Assembly (NCBI RefSeq): GCF_009604405.1
Contig: NZ_WEGK01000008.1
Location: 248,001 to 312,000 of the forward strand
Reading direction: 5' to 3'
DNA length: 64,000 nt
Source: Nocardia macrotermitis
GTDB taxonomy: Bacteria > Actinomycetota > Actinomycetes > Mycobacteriales > Mycobacteriaceae
Each line of letters starts with the position of its first letter. The first letter of the stretch is position 1. Position numbers and translations under genes: made by a program. Under the pieces are notes generated by a model. The model did no database searches. It was not told the DNA's origin and saw only the letters and a list, made by a program, of their open reading frames with translations. Shown piece by piece: positions 62,801-64,000 of this stretch.

Positions 62801-64000
62801 GGTGGCGGGTATGCGCGCCTATGTGCTGGATTCGCGGTTGCGGCCGGTGCCGATCGGCGTCGTCGGCGACCTCTACGTCTCCGGTGTGCAGGTGGCGCGC
62901 GGTTATCACGGGCGCGCCGAGCTGAGCTGTGGCGCCTTCGTCGCGCATCCGTTCGGCGCACCCGGTGAACGGATGTACCGCACCGGCGATCTCGTCCGCT
63001 GGACCCGGGGCGGCGTGCTGGAATACCTGGGGCGCAACGATTTCCAGGTGAAGGTGCGCGGGCAGCGGGTCGAGCCGGGTGAGATCGAAGCGGCGTTGTC
63101 GAGGTTGCCCGATGTCGCGCGCGCGGCCGTTGTCGCGACGCCCGACCGCATCGTCGGCTACGTGACGCTCCTGCCGGACGCGCTCACCGACGCCCGCGCC
63201 CTGCGCGCCCGGCTCGCCCGCACGCTGCCGCCGTACCTGGTTCCCGCGGTCGTCCAGGTCCTGGACGAGCTGCCGGTGACGCCGAACGGCAAACTCGATC
63301 GAGCCGCCCTGCCAGAACCCGTGTTCGACCACGATGACGACCATGTGGCACCCCGAACCGGCCGCGAACGGACGCTGACGGCGATCGCCGCCGAGATCAT
63401 CGGCGGCGACCGGATCGGCGTGACGGCGAACCTGTTCGAGATCGGACTCGATTCGCTCTCGGCCGCTCGCGTCGCCGCCCGCGCCACCACGGCGCTCGGT
63501 GTCCAGGTCGGCATCCGCGACATCTTCGACGAGCCGACCATCGCCGGACTGTCCGAACTGCTCGGCACGCGAGACGGCGAGAGTGCCGTCGTGCTGCCGT
63601 TCGAGCCGCGCCCGCGGCCCGCGACGATCCCGCTGGCCGCCGCGCAACGCCGGATGTGGTTCCTCAATCAGTTCGACACCACCTCGGCGGCGTACAACAT
63701 CTGCCTCGCCGCCCGGCTGACCGGCCGGTTGGACACCACCGCCCTGCGCGCCGCGCTGCTCGACGTCCTGACCAGGCACGAGCCGCTCCGCACGAGGTAT
63801 CCCGCCGACGCCGACGGTGAGCCGCACCAACTCGTGCTGGAGGTGGCGGATCTGGCCACGGTCACGAGGCTGGAGCCCGAACCGGTCGACGGCGATCCCG
63901 CCGACCGGATCCGGCGGACGGTCGAGGCCGGTTTCGATGTCACGCAGGCACCGCCGCTGCGCGCCCGGCTCTACCGCACCGGCGACGACGAGCACGTGAT
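50880..64000 (+). CDS. Multimodular non-ribosomal peptide synthetase, 3' end outside window
   Basis: At least 4,373 residues in one open frame; I checked frame agreement at all four A3 motifs and the window end. Start GTG 50880 follows GAGG. Modules: C1 (H-H-L-I-I-D-G 146-152), A1 (Y-T-S-G-S-T-G 621), T1 (G-G-N-S-L, Ser1021); C2 (H-H-I-C-C-D-G 1207), A2 (1687), T2 (Ser2068); C3 (H-H-I-G-F-D-G 2251), A3 (2741), T3 (Ser3131); C4 (H-H-I-S-C-D-G 3315), A4 (F-T-S-G-S-T-G 3805), T4 (G-L-D-S-L, Ser4192); C5 begins about 4245. No epimerisation, methylation or thioesterase domain yet. C1 resembles the EntF-type domain that accepts an acyl/aryl starter. Hand-read pockets: A1 DYWSVSSVF (Thr-like), A2 DALFVGGIM (aliphatic-like), A3 DLWDLILVS, A4 DIWHFAWVV (Ser-like in part). 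Product unknown. Confidence 0.95.
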   Translation, partial: MNLRSDEYATDRAGLIPLSRAQYGMWLADHLPGEQAMNIAHYVEVEGPIDVGAFTTAVNRAGHETESLIVRVVEIDGIPYQFVDHGISYDEDVLDVSGSPDPLAAALEWMRADYNAKIVDPSRERLAATRLIRIADDRHLWYARAHHLIIDGYGAFNALTRVAEHYNALLEGRPPTPMVGAKLRDIIDAEHRYRDSSRFEDDKAYWLGKVADIPAPTSLSGRPARLGQVDRVAGLELPAHVSAALEQFAAGVDASPAQVIVAGFAAFLARMTGRDDVVLSLPVTGRVTKRLRNAAAMLANMVPIRFTVDATTTVEQMVRAATSELVLAMRHQLYRFEDLRRDSDALDASANSFGPIVNILFFDSEIRLGRATGRYRALTSGVLDDLQLNMYRSGPDAPLLIELHGNANLYDQDEIDTHAQRFVDFLQRLTAAPLDAPVIAVPLLAPAEQARIIGEFAGRDGKTDTETLVELMARQVTATPDALAVTAGTTALTYRELDERSTRLAHHLIARGAGPDTLVAIAMPRDADLVVAALAVLKSGAGYLPLDLAHPAERLEYVLGDADPIAVLTTRAVRERIPGDPGRVVLFEEMADLVGDAVAPTITDAHRIRPLRLTNIAYVIYTSGSTGRPKGVAISHAAVATLLANARDEIGVRPGDVWTLFHSFAFDYSVWEIFGALVTGGRLVVVDRDTARSPDEVVRLAARERVTVLSQTPSAFQQFGAATQRYREAGAPDGPLSLRVVVLSGDRLDPAGLAQWYEQNPALPVVVNSYGITETTVFVTRHYLTPSSAAPGAPSVIGSALPGLRGYVLDDRLRPAPIGAWGEIYVAGSQLARGYLGRAALTAGRFVADPFGGPGERLYRSGDVARWNHRGELEYRGRADQQVQLRGFRIELGEIRNVLLSHPAVSAAVVTVHLPGTAAARLVAYVVSDDADITDTLRAHAAKVLPDYMIPAVFCTVPGIPLTVNGKIDHRALPAPVFESAAAHLAPRTAREEAIAEIFAEVLGLEQVGVLDNFFDRGGNSLTATSAAARIAALTRSPVSVRDLFGKPTVAELAADIETGDHPARLALHAHRRVDPIPLSPAQQRIWLLNRLDPDSGAYNIPLVVRLTGRLDITALRTALADVFERHESLRTVYPDVKGEGTQVVLPTAQVLAELDPSPTPIAPDDLTERIRTMAAPGFDVRAAVPIRIALWECGNRDQHVLALALHHICCDGTSLPPLAADIAAAYAARSTGRSPDWFPLTVQYADYSIWHRALLGDENDPESTAARQLRFWTTQLADMPQLLDLPTDRPRPARRSLDGDVARSVIPAETFAGIERLAHSARVTTFMVVHAALAALLARLAGSADITLGTPIAGRGETALEPLIGMFVNTVPLRTVVRTDESFLAFLARVQDTDVDAFANSDVPYERVVDEVVPARSTAYAPLCQVYLAFENMTAPTLELPGLTAEPLDPGPQPTKTDIIVTVAANAAAGGDVTLRIDYATDLFDRRTIDELAARLNQILSAVASNPQQRIGDLNVLTESEQAALVPATSGPATPPQTLPELLTVTDPDAVAVVTPERAMTYGELDRWSNHLARQLITWGIGPGDQVALPMSRSMEFVAGLWAVTKAGAAFVPVDPRNPAERVALMLADAEVCAAITVNASQDLLPASLPRLVLDDPEAAGRAAEAMTDAERVRHLHTADVAYVLYTSGSTGTPKGVAVTHEGLANFAAEQRDRYRVEGSARVLQLAAPGFDAVVLELLMAHACGAALIVTPPDVIAGDVLANWIAAQQVSHAFITPSVLSTMRPDGLDSLRVLVAGGEAVSPETVEVWAPGRRLHNGYGPTETTIMVAISDPLHAGEPVTLGGPIRGMAAMVLDGDLRPVPVGVPGELYICGPQLARGYHNRTAATAGTFVANPYGGNGTRMYRTGDMVRWTAGHTLEYLGRADFQVKIRGQRIELGEIEAVLAAHPDIAAAVVIAVPSGDESRLAAYVVPVGGTVDDAALLDHAARRLPAHMVPDAVTVLDALPLSPVGKVDRAALPTPDFTTATTEFIAPRDLAEQLVADVYAAVLGVERVGGADDFFDLGGNSLSATKAAARLSDAFGAEISLRALFEAPTVIALADHIRSARTTGHEPLRPQRRPDRIPLSPAQTRMWFLARLDARSPIYNIPMVVRMSGELDPAALRDAIIDVVDRHEPLRTVYPDSDSGPHQVVVPADTALPDLPLVPCAADEVDTCVATQAGIGFDVTREVPCRFVLLRSASDDHTLVIVVHHIGFDGSSLTPLAADLATAYEARLAQRPPHWAPLPVRYADYAVWQRILLGADQDPGSTAATQIEHWRTTLAALPEVLDLPTDHPRPAKQTFRGATVAGSVPAPLHRELVELARRHDATIFMVLHAAYAALLARLSGTDDIAVGTPIAGRAERGLEGLIGMFVNTLVLRTHIDPATSFTDLLAQVRDTDLSAFENADIPFERLVEVLNPVRSTAHAPLTQVGFSFQNIDIPAVELAGLAVAARMIDPGVAKYDLHLNLVDTPRRGAPLGEMAVELSYATDLFDEATVTGILDRFVRLLRTIVADPTAAVGDTELLTAQERNELTLRSTGEPTDPSSATLTSMFTAQAAASPDATATIDVETDTRYSYREFAARVNPLARVLISRGIGPGTVVGVAMRRSADLLTMLYAIHAAGAAYLPLDPDHPAERVRTVIADARPAAVLTRGCDAPDLPADVPVWPLEQLGAEHANPSPLTDADRIRPLRPDDLAYIVYTSGSTGLPKGVAVSHRAVVNQLRWLREHYELDGQDVMLWRTPVTFDLSVWELFSALTCGASLVVADSHAHTDPDAVAVLLAEYRVTTVDFVPSLLSVFLDTADAGRFPALRRVLCIGEALPVDTVRRFRQSGTARIDNLYGPTEAAVSATAHRIDDLDTDMMVPIGIPEANTIVRVLDSRLNPVPDGVLGELYLGGVQLARGYHRHPGRTAASFVADPCGEVPGARLYRTGDLARWGADGNLHYVGRADTQLKVHGLRIEPGDIEAALLAHEQVCAAVVHAHTNGHGPRLVAHVVADQAFDVRQMRGFLLQRLPAYMVPSAVVRIDTVPLTANGKIDYRALPAPQSNGHDSRHRAPRGLLEEAVAGVFADLLDRPDLGADDDFFELGGNSLVATRALSRIGEVADVTVPVQTIFEAPTVGELAVRVAQLRAVPSVPAPTPRTRPDRIPLSPAQTRMWFLNQLDPGSAEYIVPLAMRLVGAVDLDTLTAALSDVVDRHEILRTMYPGVDGVPAQIVLDTHEVARVLVPEPLDEHELPDRLAEFFATGFDVSREVPLRIALHRLGDESWVVAVAIHHISCDGFSVAPLAADIVTAYRARSSGTPPHWAPLEVQFADYALWQRETLGAADDPASPVARDIAYWRGRLTGIPDVLDLPADRPRPLAPTMRGAVVRATIPGELHGRVAALARRCGATPFMVAHTALAVLLSRLSGSDDITVGVPHAGRGHRALDNLVGMFVNTLVIRSRVEPDLTFESLLDQVRHAAVEAFDHAAAPFEQLVEALAPTRSTAHTPLFQVMLAYQNMARARVELPGLTVESLDPDDGSASYDLLLMMAEEHGPHNEPTGMTLRLTYATDLFDRETIAGFAEQFVRVLDAATADSGTTVGAIELLDPTQRQLVLERWNDAVAPPTSGRTLVDAFAAQVARTPDAPALIVPGGRVVGYREFDARVNRLARWLIAQGAGPETVVAVGIRRSVELVTALYAVVGAGAAFLPIDPEHPSARTADVLHAARPLLILTTTSDRDALPDGYRITCLDRLDLSELSDAPITDDQRHGPLRPDNVAYILFTSGSTGTPKGVALTHAATVSQLAWAQRQWPHGSSDVVLHKTPVTFDIAVWELFWPLQTGAGIVIAAPGGHRDPRYLIDTIAEYRVGTAHFVPSMAEVLLETAGATTLPSMRRVFLAGEALAQHTADAAAALFPDADIVNWYGPAEAEVVTAAHCLPGAADRTMVPIGAPVAGMRAYVLDSRLRPVPIGVVGDLYVSGVQVARGYHGRAELSCGAFVAHPFGAPGERMYRTGDLVRWTRGGVLEYLGRNDFQVKVRGQRVEPGEIEAALSRLPDVARAAVVATPDRIVGYVTLLPDALTDARALRARLARTLPPYLVPAVVQVLDELPVTPNGKLDRAALPEPVFDHDDDHVAPRTGRERTLTAIAAEIIGGDRIGVTANLFEIGLDSLSAARVAARATTALGVQVGIRDIFDEPTIAGLSELLGTRDGESAVVLPFEPRPRPATIPLAAAQRRMWFLNQFDTTSAAYNICLAARLTGRLDTTALRAALLDVLTRHEPLRTRYPADADGEPHQLVLEVADLATVTRLEPEPVDGDPADRIRRTVEAGFDVTQAPPLRARLYRTGDDEHV

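Noticed and set aside
52035..63995. Several minus-strand open frames of 580-730 codons across the NRPS
   Set aside because: Antisense shadows of the continuous NRPS frame; compositions are His/Arg/Gln-rich without motifs.

Overview
The window is high-GC actinobacterial DNA, most likely Nocardia or a close mycolic-acid relative. Evidence: a complete SufR-SufBDCSUT cluster divergent from mptB (a mycolata-type mannosyltransferase), the pentose-phosphate run tkt-tal-zwf-opcA-pgl, ctaA and ctaB nearby, many TetR regulators, and a very large NRPS. From 19.1 to 47.1 kb the gene order follows the Mycobacterium tuberculosis Rv1445c-Rv1466 neighbourhood (from memory), with extra genes inserted. No tRNA, rRNA or CRISPR array was seen.

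1-8 kb, accessory: a secreted GH1 glycosidase divergent from a TetR gene with two identical-type operators between them; two coupled paralogous secreted proteins; a secreted GH54 arabinofuranosidase; an AttH-like protein behind a decayed enoyl-CoA hydratase; and a TetR gene. A CTAGAC-N4-GTCTAG site lies in front of the TetR gene, a perfect copy in front of the secreted pair and a weaker copy in front of the GH54 gene, suggesting one small regulon.

8-15.7 kb, a scrapyard: intact genes (metallo-beta-lactamase-fold hydrolase, AraC and Lrp regulators, HSL-type esterase, methyltransferase) are interleaved with remnants of an IS3 transposase, leucine dehydrogenase, a TetR gene, an alpha/beta hydrolase, a D-aminoacylase and an SDR. 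15.7-19 kb: Ku, a small Q-rich secreted protein, an RDD membrane protein, a DUF2231-like protein and a DUF4189 secreted protein.

19-47 kb, conserved core: the Fe-S assembly operon (minus strand) and divergent mptB-ABC transporter; heme A synthase (ctaA) behind a 58-bp tandem duplication; FmdB-like protein, methyltransferase, PheC-like binding protein, qor; a TetR/FAD-monooxygenase divergent pair with two abutting operators; ctaB; and the pentose-phosphate operon. These genes supply Fe-S clusters, heme A for cytochrome oxidase, and NADPH and pentoses.

47-50 kb: a 29-bp minisatellite, a SHOCT protein whose 3' end is duplicated in a 118-bp repeat, and a divergent alpha/beta-hydrolase/SDR pair sharing a KstR-like operator. 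50.9 kb to the end: one uninterrupted NRPS reading frame of at least 4,373 codons with four complete C-A-T modules and the start of a fifth, running off the window.
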